From positions 14,444,867-14,508,866 of the forward strand of contig NC_135557.1 of assembly GCF_964340395.1 (NCBI RefSeq): a stretch of 64,000 nucleotides of DNA, read 5' to 3'. Position 1 is the first letter of the stretch, and each line of letters opens with the position of its first letter. The position numbers and the translations under genes are program-made. The notes under the pieces are model-generated. The model searched no databases and was not told the DNA's origin. It saw only the letters and a list, made by a program, of their open reading frames with translations. The stretch is from Glandiceps talaboti. Its lineage: Eukaryota; Hemichordata; Enteropneusta; Spengelidae. This document shows, piece by piece, positions 12,512-23,910 of the stretch.

Positions 12512-15500
12512 GTAAGTATCAACTTATTGAACTTAATTTTTAGCACCCTCCCCTTACTTGGGTTGGTGCCCAGGGAGCAACTAAGGACAAAAGACCTTTG
12601 AAACTTCAGTCAAGTATACATGTATGTCCTGTACTCTCTCACAGCCCTCATTGGCTTCTCTAAATTGACTGTTTACTGTCCAATCGTCTTATATTCTTCT
12701 CTTGCATTGAACTTGCTAAGTCAGTGGTTTCTCTAGTTCAATTGGGAAGAACCATACTAGAAGATATGACTAGTTGTTGGGTCAAATGTAAAATCAGACA
12801 ATTTAGTGAAGCCAATGAAGGATGCAAGAAAGTCTAGTATTTGTCCGTGTATTATTGGATATAACCCCTCAGATGATTTTAAGTTTTACTTCTCCAAGTT
12901 CCTGGGTCAACAAAATAATCAACCACTAGTCATATAGAATAAAGTATGAGGATTGGGGTAGGTGGTGGAGGGGTGGGTGGGTGGGTGTGTTATATCTCAT
13001 GTGAAGACTTTGTGTATGTGTGTACATGTACATGTCCAGCTAGGTGCCAACTTCTTTGAAATCAGATGTTCTCACTCAAATTATCTCAATAATTTATTTG
13101 ATTTAAAAACCACACAAACACCTGGAAGGGTAGAAAAGTAGTACATTCCTATAATTTAATCAAGTCTCAAAAGTACATATATACTTCAATTAATGTCATA
13201 AGCAATTAAGTCCATAAGTATAGGACTTGTTAGAATAGTCTCCAACGTTAATAATTATGTACGAAACACAACAGCAAATACCACCTGTCCTGCAACGTAT
13301 GTTTTGTCATCAGTTTAAATCGTTGGACATTAATCATTGTGTTTACTTCATAATTTGCTGTAACAGAGTATCAACCGGAGTTCAGTTTTGTGAAAATTTA
13401 ATAAATATAATCAAATTTTAGACCAAAAGTTCACAAAGAATCAATTTTTCTTTGAGAACAATGTTTAAGTAAAGTTAAAGTTTAGATTTGCTTCAAAAGT
13501 AACTGTGACTGTTTAAAAAAAGTACAGATAAGATTTAGATTTGCTTCAAAAGTAACTGCGACTGTTTAAAAACAAGTACAGGTAAAATTTAGATTTGCTT
13601 CAAAAGTAACTGCGACTCTTTTAAAACAAGTACAGGTAAAATTCAGATTTGCTTCAAAAGTAACTGTGACTGTTTAAAAAAAAAGTACTGGTAAAATTTA
13701 GATTTGCTTCAAAAGCAACTGCGACTGTTTTAAAACAAGTACAGGTAACATTTAGATTTGTTTCAAAAGTAACTGCGACTTTTTTTGTTTTAAAAAAATG
13801 TTATCCATATTTTTTACTGAAAGGGAGCAAAGGTACTGCTATTTATCTTTGCTGCAATTCTGTATGCCTAAGGAACCCAGCAAAGTTATTTCTACCAATT
13901 CTGCATAACGTGACCTCTAATCGGATGAGTTAATACACTTTGAGAAGAGTATAATTTTAAAGAAATTATGACTAATAAAAATATTTCCATAGTTCTAGGT
14001 AAATATCTTAAACACAGCATTTCAACATGTCAGCACCACCTCAAAGTTTAATTGTTCCATATACATGACGATGTACAACATACCGCCAACATTATTTCTG
14101 AAATGTACTCTTTTTCCCCCCATTTTTTCTATTGTAGTCTGTGCTGTCTTATTAGTGACTAGATTTGTGTAGTTTAGCTTAATTCTGTTTACATTTGTTG
14201 TTTGTTTCATCTCTGCGTGCTTTTGATAACCCCCCACTGATATGTTATGTGTACTAAATAACTAAATGTGATTTCAGATGACAGGAGTGTGAGGACTAGT
14301 CAGGAGGGAGGTTACTTGGCGAGGTTACAGAAAAAACACCAACAACCACAATATAAACAGTACACTATGAAGGATTACAGGAACCTGAAGACAGAAATTA
14401 GACTTGGTGGACTAGGACCTGATAGTGAATTGATTCAAGAGAAAGTAAGTCTGCGTACAACATACATTTAATGTGTAGTTTGTGAGGGATATTTACATAT
14501 AAAGGCTTTGACCCCTGTAGTCAGATGCATTGCAACTTGGTTCAAGTGTCCAACACTATGTACTCTGTCATACATATTTACGTATAAAGGCTTTGATCCT
14601 TGCATTGCAACTTGGTTCAAGTGTCCAACACTATGTACTCTGTCATACATATTTACGTATAAAGGCTTTGACCTCTGTAGTCAGTTGCATTGCAACTTGG
14701 TTCAAGTGTCCAACACTATGTACATGTACTCTGTCATACATATTTAAGTATAAAGGCTTTGACCCCTGTAGTCAGTTGCATTGCAACTTGGTTCAAGTGT
14801 CCAACACTGTGTACTCTGTCATACATATTTACGTATAAAGGCTTTCACCCCTTGTATTCAGTTGCATTGCAACTTGGTTCAAGTGTCTAACACTATGAAT
14901 TCAGTTATACACATGAACTCACATTGCCCTCACTAACTTATTGAGATTTTTTGTCTTGAACACAAACTGATTTATTCTCGGCAAGTGATAGACTGACATT
15001 TTGTCTTCTTCTTTTTATCCCCATAGCAAGACAAAGTTAATAGAGCAAGAGAATATGCTAGACAAGTTGGGCAACAAAACAGACGAGTGTTGAATCAGCA
15101 AAGGCCCAAAGTTCAACAACCTGGAGAGGTTCAGGACCCGAATGATTTACATTCTAAACGACATGTTGTAAGTCTTGTTCCTTGTTTGTTGTTTGATTCA
15201 CAAGAATGTGGGTCAATTTTTTGCACTGTTTTGTTGTGTTTTGTTGTGTTTTGTTGTAATTTGTGGTGTCATGTTAAGATAGTCATTGTCCTTTTTCCAA
15301 AGAGTACAAGTGATGGGAAGGAATGATCATTTTGAGATGTTTATCAGTGAATAGAATGGAATGGAATACAATACAATAGAATACAATAGAATATAATAGA
15401 ATACAATAGAATACAATAGAATACAATAGAATACAATAGAATACAATACAATACAATACAATATAATAGAATACAATAGAATACAATAGAATGGAATAGA

Positions 15501-18500
15501 ATGAAATGTCATATGTAGTAACTTACTCAATGAAACATCAGTGAAAATTCTTGTCAAATAAGGTGAAGTTTGAGTTGTCATGCAAAATTAATAGCCAATT
15601 CTTCAACATTTTAATATAGTTTTTTCAATAACTTGTTTTGTTACAGTGCCATCTTGTAAGTTAGACACGTGTGTGTGAATTGTAGCTCTGAGCTGTAAAA
15701 TATATATTATATTGACAATTATGAAAGTTATTGAAATATGTAAATGCATGTATAGGTACATGTACAAATGTACCTTGAGTGAAACCCATCAATCCATACA
15801 TACCCTTCTCACCAAATGCTTCTTCTTTGCTGTTTATGTGGAGCTTTTTTTGTAGCAAACTGTCTCTGAAACTAGTTTCATATATATATATATATATATA
15901 TTAGTCTAATTTACTTTGTAATGTGGTCATTGGAATGAGAAATACTGTCTGATTCAAGTAGTTAATCCTGTTTCCAAACTTGAAGATTTTTGTGAAATAC
16001 ATGTAGAGAAGACTGTGCCCCCTCCCCACCTCATTCAAAACACCCCCTCATTCATGTCAGATTACAATGAACTACCTCCCGTCCACCCATTTCAAGTCAG
16101 ACAAAAGTGTAACCACCCTGAAAGTCACACATCACTGAGCTACCCCCTCTACCCCACCCCCTCAAGTGAAACAACAGTGAATACTCCACTTTCCAGAAGT
16201 CTGCTCTAATGTTCCATATCTCCACCTACCAATCATGCTACTATGATTTAAAAACAAAACAAAAAAAAACACTGCAACACCGTTGTTCCAATCTAGTGAA
16301 GGATTTTTTAATGTGTTATGTAAGAGATACATTTATGTGTACTGTTAGAGTGATAGGTTTATTATAGTTATGCCCATATTCTTTGCTTAAAGGGGCACAA
16401 GCTGAGTTTAGGTGTGTTTGAACATAGTTTATGCTGCATATTCATAAGGTACTCGCAGTATTTTACTTACTGGAGTATACTTAACCATCACTTGCAACTG
16501 ACTGAACTCAAACCTGGTATTAAGATATGACCCCTAAACGATCTGATGACGTAATTTATCATACGTATCAAAAATGGTCAAGAAATTCGTACTATGCAAT
16601 CAGCTGTTTTAACGATGCCAGAAGACAATTGTAATGTTATAGAAGGTGTGCATCGACATTAAAACGTTATCAAATAGTTGAATCGAGGTTATTATGTATG
16701 TGTTTTCACTTGAGTGACAAAAACTATAAACTCAGCTTGTGCCTCTTTAAGTATTTTAAGTTATTTATAGCATCACACCAGACCAATTTGTACTCCCATG
16801 TTTTCTAGGTCTTCTTCTCATAGGGACACAGTTTATACGGGGTAAGTGGAAACATTACAGTCACATTAAGTGTTGTGTTAGTCTACTACGTTCATACTCC
16901 AAAATCTCAAAATCTAAACAAGAACTAAAAAAAATACGATCCTATTTCTAATCTCCTAACTGTTTGATATTTTGTTGAATGTTACTTGGAAAACAAAAAG
17001 GTCAGGTTGGTCTGGTTGTGTACTTTATTTATTCTCTTGCTTTCTTAGTCGCTGAAAAATTAATGTATGTGATCGTTCTTGGTACTTTATTTTTAATATT
17101 TATTTATCGTACATGTTTATGTCGTTTATTTATATATGTATGTCTTCATTTTCTAAAGCTTTGCTATATTTCAATGTTTATATGCTTTGCTAAACAGTGT
17201 CTGAAGAAAAGATTCTTAGGTTTGAAAAATCAGTACATGGGTGTGCGTCATTGCGCAGCTGCAATAAAAACAAAAGAAACTAGGTGATCTGACACTAGGG
17301 GTGTAGTTTTCATGCAATGGGTGATTCTATACATTACATGTGTATTTTGCTGGTTGCCAAAACACTGACTAGTTGGCCCTAATACACAACATGACTCAAC
17401 ACGTTAACCTCCCCCACTGCCACCACCACCCCCACTATATGAATGAATTTATTGAACAAGATTTTGATCATATTCTATAGAAAGGGGTCTATATGTACCT
17501 TACAAAATGACAGTTTTAGGGTAATGAAATAGACTTGCTAAAAAACAACCCACAGGTTAGATGTGACAAGACAGGTCTGTCTTTCTAATAGTGTATATCA
17601 TAAAGTGAGGAGGCTGGAGGATGTCATCCGTCTGCCCCCCCCCCCCCCCCCCCCACCCTGTTTCACCAAAGTACAAGGAAACTAATTGATAAAAATCCTC
17701 ATATAAAAAAAAAACAAGAAAGAAAACAAAATGAAAAAGCAAGCAAAGAATTGCAAGGAAGTTTATATTTAGTTTACTAGTTTCTACCAGTATCTAGCTG
17801 TCTGTTTTTTATTTTGTAAATTTATATTACTAAGTAGGGGTATAAGCCATATGAACTGTAATACAGATTTACACCCCCCCCCCCTCCCAGCAGCCATGAC
17901 ACTGTGTTACTTCACCTCCTGTGCACCAACCAGTGTGCCCTCTAAGCTAATTTGACGTGCCACGGACGCACACAAAATTTAGTGTTCCCCTATCTCTTTC
18001 TATGTGGTGACTCACAAGAAATCCCAGTTTTTATCATTTTGACTCACAACAACAAAATTTGGCTATCATTAGAGGGCACACTGGCACCAACGTCTACCCT
18101 TGTCAAACCATATCTTCTTATAGAAAGTAATGCAAGCATTGATGTGTGTGTGTAGAACTATGAACTGTTTGTTGTTCTCACTAATAACAAATTTATGTGT
18201 GAATATCGCTTCTTCCAGGCTTTGGTTTATTCTAAATATGTTCCTAAACCTAAAGGAAAGATCTCTTCCTCCAGATCAACATCTGTTTCTGAAGAGATAC
18301 AAAGTCCTGGCCGTAGAGCTGTGGTTAGTCTACTTGATGCTCAGAAGTTGTTAATTTCCACAATACTGCCCTCAGTGTCCAGTGATCAAATTCTTTTGTT
18401 TTTATTCTGAGACTGGCTTGAGGTTGGATTTTGCATATTTGTTTGTGGGGGAGAGTTTCAGTAAAAAAAAGAAAGGATATGATCATTTGATCTCTAGAGG

Positions 18501-21500
18501 GCATCTATTGTGGAATAATAACATTATAATGCATGGAAATAGGAAAATGTGGATAAAATGAATATTTTGGCTTCTGTACCAGTTTATATCATGTAAGATT
18601 GTCTTGATGTTGTGTATGCATGCATGTTTGCAGTGTTAAGTAAATAACTATGATAAAGTAGTTTTGTGTATTTTCAGTGTACCCCTCCTAACACAATCCA
18701 ATGCATCACTGATTTGTACCAACTGTATACTGCCCTCACAGTTTGGTTTTTATTTCCTCCTTACTTTGACTCCATACCACATACTGATCATAATGTCCTA
18801 ACAAACTAAATGTCTACATGTACCCCTCTAATATGGCAAACCCGTTCCATGTATGATCTCACCTCATCCGAAATTATTTGAGTTTAATTTCTCCATTTTT
18901 TGTAAACTCGATCTTTTTTGCATTTAACTCCAAATCAAAACAGTTTAATGAGAGTAAAAACAGTTACAAAAATGAATGTAATGTAAAATTATCATTGTTT
19001 GAAATGATGTACTAAAAGTAAAACAATCATATATATACACTAAATTGTGGAAGTGCATTAGCTCTTTGATGTCTGTGGTTTGTGTCATGCATTACATTAG
19101 TTTAAAGGGGAACATCACTCCATTGAATACATTAATTCTGTTGCCTCCCATCATGCAATAGCCCATGGCAAAGGTACCCTATAAATGCACAAAATAAACT
19201 TGACGTTTCTCTGAAATCACAAGTAATTGTGGGTGATGTAAAATCATGAAATGACTCTCCGGAACCCATGATATTTTATGAAAATGTCTCTATTTCCGTG
19301 AGTGGTGTTTCCCTTTAAAAGAATGTCTTGATGTGTTAGAGGGGTTCACTGCATTGTTGGTATTGTTGTAGTGATGCTTTGTATGGACTAGGAGTACTTA
19401 GAGAAGTAAATTTGGTGTAAACTTGTATAGAAGTGAACTTTCTATAATATTAGAAGAGAAATGAACATATAGTAGAGTTGTTAACTTGATATAATACTAG
19501 TACATGTCGTACAATGTGTAGTCTAGTTTCCTATACATGTTACGATCATGATAATCACCTCCACCCACGGGATAGTGATCGTAGAGAACATCAACAGGTA
19601 TAGGAACTAGACTATACAATGTCTAAACTGCTAAGTAGGCAAATTGTCAATGTGAAATGTTTTAGAATTTAAAAATTATTAACGTTAGTTGTTCGTTTTA
19701 GAATAGACATCTTGTTAGTTTCAAGATGTACGACATAAGACAGTAAGAATCTATTATTGCAAACCATGTTTAGACTGTAAGGTATGTCGTGTCACTCCAT
19801 GCTCTGCCCTCTCTGGGAAGAGTTGACCGATGTTTAGGGGTGCCCGTCACGGTGTGTGTGTACCTTACAGACTAAACCATATTATGATTGCGACAATATA
19901 ATCTACATTTGAAAATTTACAATCAACTGAAATACTTATGAATGAATGACCAGCACTCCTGTAAGACTAGTGAGAACACTAAAACATTGAAAAATAGAAT
20001 CTAAGCAAATATTAGATATTCCATAGTGCAGTATGTTATACAGTATGTGAGTGTATGACAAGTTAATTTTTTTTAAATAATTTATTTGTGATTTTTTTAA
20101 AAGAATGATTATGATGCGTATGATTGTATGATGATAACAAATCAAAAACTAACGTCATTTGGTCTAATCTAATCCCTAACGATGAAATGTCCAGCTTATA
20201 ATTTTTTTAAAATTTGTTTGAATTCAAATATGCACTGTAATAGTGCACTGCATTGTTAAATATCATGCATGGCTTACAGTGAATGCATGGCTTGCACCGA
20301 CTACATACACCAAATCACGCTTCGATAAAATGCATGTCAGTATTTATAATGCAGAGAGACATTATATTGAATGATTCACACATTTTTCTTAAAATTATAA
20401 ATCAATGGTGTACTGGCATCACATGGTGAAAAGCAGATGGTAGTTAGAAAATATAAATTATAGATAATGTTATGCTCATTTTATCCGTAAAAATATCTTT
20501 TAAATTAAGAAAGGTAGCTTATATGCAGTGCATGGATTACCATGGCAACAAAGCAATACATACATTCACACTCTTTTATTACCAGGCTCCAATAAGATCT
20601 TTATAGCCTAAAGTAAAGAGTTGTATTCATCAAATTTTAATGCTCTAAGGGGTCTTGTGCTGTTAAGGCATGGCTAAGGAGCCTTGTTATATAATATATA
20701 TTTTATCATAAATTGATTTTCACAACTGTAAGCTAAGAAGCCTTGATATACATACATTGGTATTCACAATACACTGTACTTGTATATGTCAAATGTAAAG
20801 CTCTAAGGGGTCTTCCTGTGCTATTGGGGTATGGCTAAGGAGTCATATATAATTCTCACAAGTTAAGGAGTCTTATTTTTATAACTAGAATAGCATCTTT
20901 TCAAAAATATTCATCACATTTTAGCTCTCCATATGTTCATATTTCTATATTTCTATATTAATAACTGTGAATCTGTGACAGGATTCACTTGATCCTAGTA
21001 CCACTTATATCATTATGTATTACAACAACAAGCAAAATCATCCCACCCCTCTCCCCACCCCACCCTATCTGTACCTGACCCAACCCAACCACACCCCATC
21101 ACTTCCTGAAATTACGGTCAATTTACAGGAAAATAGCGTCATTATTATATGTATATGTTTTACAAAAAAAAATGTTTGGTTGTGTACACATCGTACAGTC
21201 ATTTGTACTCTGTACAGTGAAGTGTTTGAAAAAGTTCTTTTACATGTAAACAGAAAATGAAATTTTTTAATTAACATATTACATAATAAATTTGTGAAAT
21301 AGAGTGACAGTTATGATGGATGTCAAGTTATATTTCTTTTGAAGTTTAAATGTGGTTCAACCCCGTGATGAGCGAAGCGCAAACGGCGTATGTCATTAGT
21401 CATCCATCACAAATTGACAGGCTGTCATCATCATTCTCATGGATCTTAGGATTGATATGATATGTAAATATCCAACCAGGACTCCACCTCCAGTCTGTTT

Positions 21501-23910
21501 AAACTAAAATCATGTGGGGATGTGATGATGTCATCATGTTTATATGAACACCGTAGGGGGGAGCACAGTATCTGTGGTAGAGCAAGGGAATTGACTAGAC
21601 TGGGATAGTGATGATGTACACAAGTAATACGGTCCGTGTCATGAAATATTAGACAGTAAGAATACTGCCCCTCACACCATAATAGCTGTCAACCTAGGAT
21701 ATATATTATGAAAGAGATGTTGATGCCAGTACAGCATGAACTAGTCTGTTTACATTGCGATCTGTGATTTGATTTGATTTGCTTGTAACTAACCACTGTA
21801 CAACCCGTTAATTTAGCAACACCCCAATGGCTGTTACCAGAACGTCTGTTTGTAGAAATTTACATAATATTAGCATATATGGAAATTATGACTGATGTTC
21901 GTCTAAATATTATAAAGAAGGGTATGTTTACATAATTACTATTTGCATTAGAGTCAAAGATTATGATGTAGTGTTGTCTGCCCATTTTGATGAATCAAAA
22001 TGAGTGAGTGCTACTTTTAAAATCAGAATACAGGGTTGCCGCTGATAGCAAATACAAGTGGTTTATTATTGAGAAGTGAAACCAAATCACAGGTTGTGAC
22101 ATAAACAAACTGAGCATGAATGATTTTAAGACAAATATTTGAAAAGTCTACCTTTGTTATAATTCCATGCCATATCAGTTTAGCATGGTATGTAACTTGT
22201 ATAGCTAATATTTGGAAAGTCTGCATTTTTTCTGTCCGTTTGTCAGGCATTTATGTTTTTTTTAATAGTGCACCGTAGTCCATAGACAGTAAAACACATC
22301 ATGTATGGTGTCATTTATTGTTCATTAATCCAAACTTTTTTTACGTTATTGCTCACCTCATTCAGTGTTTACAGAAGGGAATACTAAGATGTATGGAGTA
22401 TTTCCTAATTATCGAATTATATTTCTCCCAAGTCAAGTTGTATGCATTTGAACACAAAAAAATGGAATTTATACCCTGGTTATTCTATGTCATGACAAAA
22501 TCTGTCATTTGTTCAATGGTGATGAAAACACATAGTCGAAATATTAAAAAATTCCATATTTTCCCCCCATAAATAATGCTTGAGGTGGTGTAATTATGTT
22601 ACTCCCCAAATAATGTTTTTCTTCATTCAACTAGAAAATACTCGTGACCTAAGGGTTTGTCGTTACTCACCTTTCAACTCATACTGACAAGGCCCCTTAA
22701 GTCACTCATATTTTCCTTATTGATTAAAGGACAATATTGGGGTATAATCCATAATCGTTTTTTTAGTGTAAAAACCTAAAATATACATGATGTGTTAGAC
22801 AGTCTTAGACTCATTGTAGATGTTTATGAAGCCAAAATATTCACTCACAAGGCAGAACAACTCCTACAGCGACCGCAAACAAAGTCAAGCCGCACGTTTG
22901 CCAACTTCAATTCTCATCCAATCACATCCTAGAAAGCAGCATGATTGTGCTATCATTGGAACTAATTTGAATAATATTTGCATACATTTGCATAATTTAT
23001 TTAATGACACATTTTGTTAATAACATTTACATATATATGCCTGATTTATTTTTCGACATCATCAGCCCTGCACCACCCATCGTAACCCCAATACACCCAT
23101 CATAACCCCAAGGCGTTGAAAAAAGTGCACTTCATTTGTTGTCCATCTGCTGTCATATCTAATCTAACCCGGGCAGTGTGTCACATGAGGTGTGTGTCAC
23201 ATGATAGGGTGTAAGTGTCACATGATAATGTGTGTCACATGATAAAGTGTAAGTGTCACATGACAAGGTGTAAAGTTACACTTACTATTTGGATATATTG
23301 TCGGTTTATTTCAGTGAAACTCGGATGAGAGTTTTGACTGACTGATATAGTGTATGTGTATAGAGGGTAAACAAACAAACATGAATACACAGCACATGTG
23401 TATGAATAATTATGCTCATACACATGTTGATACAAATATATATATACACATGCACATTTGCAGAAACATGTACATACATACATACACCCATACATACATA
23501 CATACATACATACATACATACATACATACATACATACATACATACATACATACATACATACATACATACATACATACTCACAGACACACACACAACAGTT
23601 CTGTCATCTTGTATTTTCTGTATATAAAACTGTTATTACTAGTAATTCAGGTGTGAAGGTATTCAACATTATTCTAACTTCATTTTCTTTCAATGTCCTA
23701 AAGGCTTTAGAATATGCTAAGAAGATCCACAGACCAACCCCAGCGCCCTCACAGGAGGGTGCAGGTCAAAGCCCCGAAAGTCAAAGAAGTCCATCAAAAT
23801 ACAGTCATCTTGACGAGGACATGCAGAAACTGGAAGAATTACAGGCTCGTCATGCGCGGGAACGTGAGGAAATTGACAAGCTCAAACATGAAGTGACGAC
23901 ACAATCATAG
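8950..23910 (+). CDS. JHY: JHY homologue, five coding exons (whole gene span)
   Basis: Joined exons 8950-12511, 14278-14444, 15027-15167, 18219-18323 and 23704-23910 give 1,393 residues with compatible phases throughout. The product matches JHY (C11orf63). In mouse, loss of Jhy causes juvenile hydrocephalus with abnormal ependymal cilia, so a role in motile-cilium axoneme structure or brain-ventricle ependyma is the known context; the molecular activity is unknown. Recognition rests on the C-terminal blocks: YLARLQKKH, YTMKDYRNLK, LGGLGPDSE (residues about 1200-1240), ALEYAKKI (about 1326) and a final helix ELQARHAREREE. The N-terminal 1,180 residues are low complexity: RGS/SR repeats (about 130-280), an acidic run (about 300-315) and a P/Q-rich tract (about 630-825). 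It is far longer than I recall for mammalian JHY (about 780 residues), mostly because of that tract. No enzyme motif or membrane segment is visible. A further phase-0 exon in the 18.3-23.7 kb intron cannot be excluded. Confidence 0.85.
12544..13474 (+). other. JHY: JHY intron, unique part
   Basis: Intronic sequence with no second gene visible. A short G-rich GGTGGGTGGGTGGG tract sits near 12960-12990. Confidence 0.5.
13475..13795. repeat. About 60-bp tandem repeat in JHY intron, 6 copies
   Basis: Units share TTTAGATTTGCTTCAAAAGT, AACTGYGACTGTTT and an A-run with AAGTACAGGTAA. Copies differ mainly in the length of the A-run. Confidence 0.85.
14278..14444 (+). CDS. JHY: JHY exon, conserved core domain
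   Basis: Bounded by ATTTCAG|AT and GAAA|GTAAGT. Encodes residues 1188-1243 including GGYLARLQKKH, YKQYTMKDYRNLK and IRLGGLGPDSELIQEK, the most family-diagnostic block of the protein. Enters in phase 1 and leaves in phase 0. Confidence 0.9.
14489..14900. repeat. About 80-bp minisatellite in JHY intron, 5 copies
   Basis: Unit contains ATATTTACGTATAAAGGCTT, GTAGTCAGTTGCATTGCAAC and TTGGTTCAAGTGTCCAACAC. The first copies differ by an internal deletion of about 12 bases. It starts about 45 bp after the exon donor but does not contain it. Confidence 0.9.
15027..15167 (+). CDS. JHY: JHY exon
   Basis: Bounded by CCCATAG|CAAGAC and CATGTT|GTAAGT, phase 0 to phase 0, residues 1244-1290. Basic, glutamine-rich sequence (KVNRAREYARQVGQQNRRV) that continues the helical C-terminal region. 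Confidence 0.9.
15347..15507. repeat. Pentanucleotide microsatellite in JHY intron
   Basis: Alternating GAATA and CAATA words over about 160 bp, with GGAAT variants at both ends. Confidence 0.9.
15508..16386 (+). other. JHY: JHY intron, no further feature
   Basis: Contains a short (TA)n tract near 15882-15901 and a pyrimidine-rich stretch near 16,015-16,170 that leaves a non-coding open frame. No splice-bounded exon was recognised. Confidence 0.4.
16387..16750. mobile_element. MITE with TTAA flanks, about 356 bp
   Basis: AGGGGCACAAGCTGAGTTTA follows TTAA at 16387-16390, and the inverted TAAACTCAGCTTGTGCCTCT precedes TTAA at 16747-16750. TTAA target duplication is the piggyBac hallmark, though the terminal bases are not a canonical piggyBac end. 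An inner block (CTTGCAACTGACTGAACTCA and following) recurs at about 52,960-53,045, so this is a repeated family. No transposase remains. Confidence 0.75.
16751..17929 (+). other. JHY: JHY intron, homopolymer tracts only
   Basis: No exon recognised. Poly-C runs lie at about 17634-17653 and 17872-17884. Confidence 0.4.
17930..18084. mobile_element. MITE, CCAGTGTGCCCTCTAA ends, 155 bp
   Basis: Perfect 16-bp terminal inverted repeat: CCAGTGTGCCCTCTAA at the left and its complement TTAGAGGGCACACTGG at the right. A second copy at 51,481-51,652 shares the inner ATGTGGTGACTCACAAGAAA and TTTTGACTCACAACAACAAA blocks. Non-autonomous. It ends 134 bp before the next JHY exon. Confidence 0.85.
18219..18323 (+). 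CDS. JHY: JHY exon with ALVYSKYVPKPK
   Basis: Bounded by TCTTCCAG|GCT and GCTGTG|GTTAGT, phase 0 to phase 0, residues 1291-1325. Its start (GCTTTGGTTTATTCTAAATA) closely resembles the start of the last exon (GCTTTAGAATATGCTAAGAA), suggesting exon duplication. The donor GTTAGT is weaker than GTAAGT used by the other exons, so this exon could be skipped without breaking frame. Confidence 0.8.
18324..19100 (+). other. JHY: JHY intron (start of 5.4-kb intron)
   Basis: No further exon recognised. Confidence 0.4.
19103..19322. mobile_element. MITE-like element, TTTAAAGGGGAACATCACTC ends
   Basis: Left end TTTAAAGGGGAACATCACTC and right end GAGTGGTGTTTCCCTTTAAA are inverted with few mismatches. Related sequence (TTAAAGGGGATCGCCACTCC, with AATGACTTTCCTGG inside) occurs at 30,882-31,205, and a right-end-like fragment near 28,270-28,300. 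Confidence 0.65.
19519..19614. mobile_element. Short TA-flanked inverted-repeat element
   Basis: TA-GTCTAGTTTCCTATAC at the left and GTATAGGAACTAGAC-TA at the right. It shares its ends with the larger element at 60,402-60,836 but has a body of under 100 bp. The TA flanks point to Tc1/mariner-type mobilisation. Confidence 0.7.
19764..19880. mobile_element. Small inverted-repeat element, 117 bp
   Basis: CATGTTTAGACTGTAAGGTA at the left pairs with TACCTTACAGACTAAACCAT at the right, with two or three mismatches. The inner part is not repetitive elsewhere in the window as far as I can see. Confidence 0.6.
19881..21354 (+). other. JHY: JHY intron, weak local repeats
   Basis: Around 20,645-20,870 the phrases CTAAGGGGTCTTGTGCT and GGCTAAGGAG recur several times in degenerate form. 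No exon recognised. Confidence 0.4.
21355..21656. mobile_element. Copy of the GTCTAGTTCC MITE family, decayed ends
   Basis: Shares ACTAGACTGGGATAGTGATG, TTTATATGAACACCGTAGGG and the GGTTCAACCCCGTGATGAGC block with the element at 60,402-60,836, in the opposite orientation. The right end is decayed and the left end could not be fixed. Confidence 0.7.
22628..22745. mobile_element. Foldback MITE, GAAAATACTCGTGACCTAAG ends
   Basis: GAAAATACTCGTGACCTAAG is mirrored by CTTAAGTCACTCATATTTTC. A second copy at about 57,424-57,545 has the same arms and the shared inner ACAAAGGCCCCTTAG block. Confidence 0.65.
23140..23290. repeat. Degenerate GTGTCACATGA tandem repeat
   Basis: About five loosely spaced copies of GTGTCACATGATA with AAGTGTAAGTGTCACATG variants. 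Confidence 0.6.
23461..23580. repeat. (CATA)n microsatellite
   Basis: Over 100 bp of CATA repeats, about 125 bp before the last JHY exon and therefore close to its polypyrimidine/branch region. Confidence 0.95.
23704..23910 (+). CDS. JHY: JHY last coding exon
   Basis: Begins after CTAAAG| and runs to TAG at 23908-23910; residues 1326-1393. It holds the JHY C-terminal signatures ALEYAKKIHRPTPAP and the charged helix EELQARHAREREEIDKLK. Confidence 0.9.
   Translation, partial: ALEYAKKIHRPTPAPSQEGAGQSPESQRSPSKYSHLDEDMQKLEELQARHAREREEIDKLKHEVTTQS

Noticed and set aside
16015-16209. Proline/serine-rich open frame in a JHY intron
   Set aside because: A pyrimidine-rich stretch without acceptor or donor sites that fit the JHY phases.
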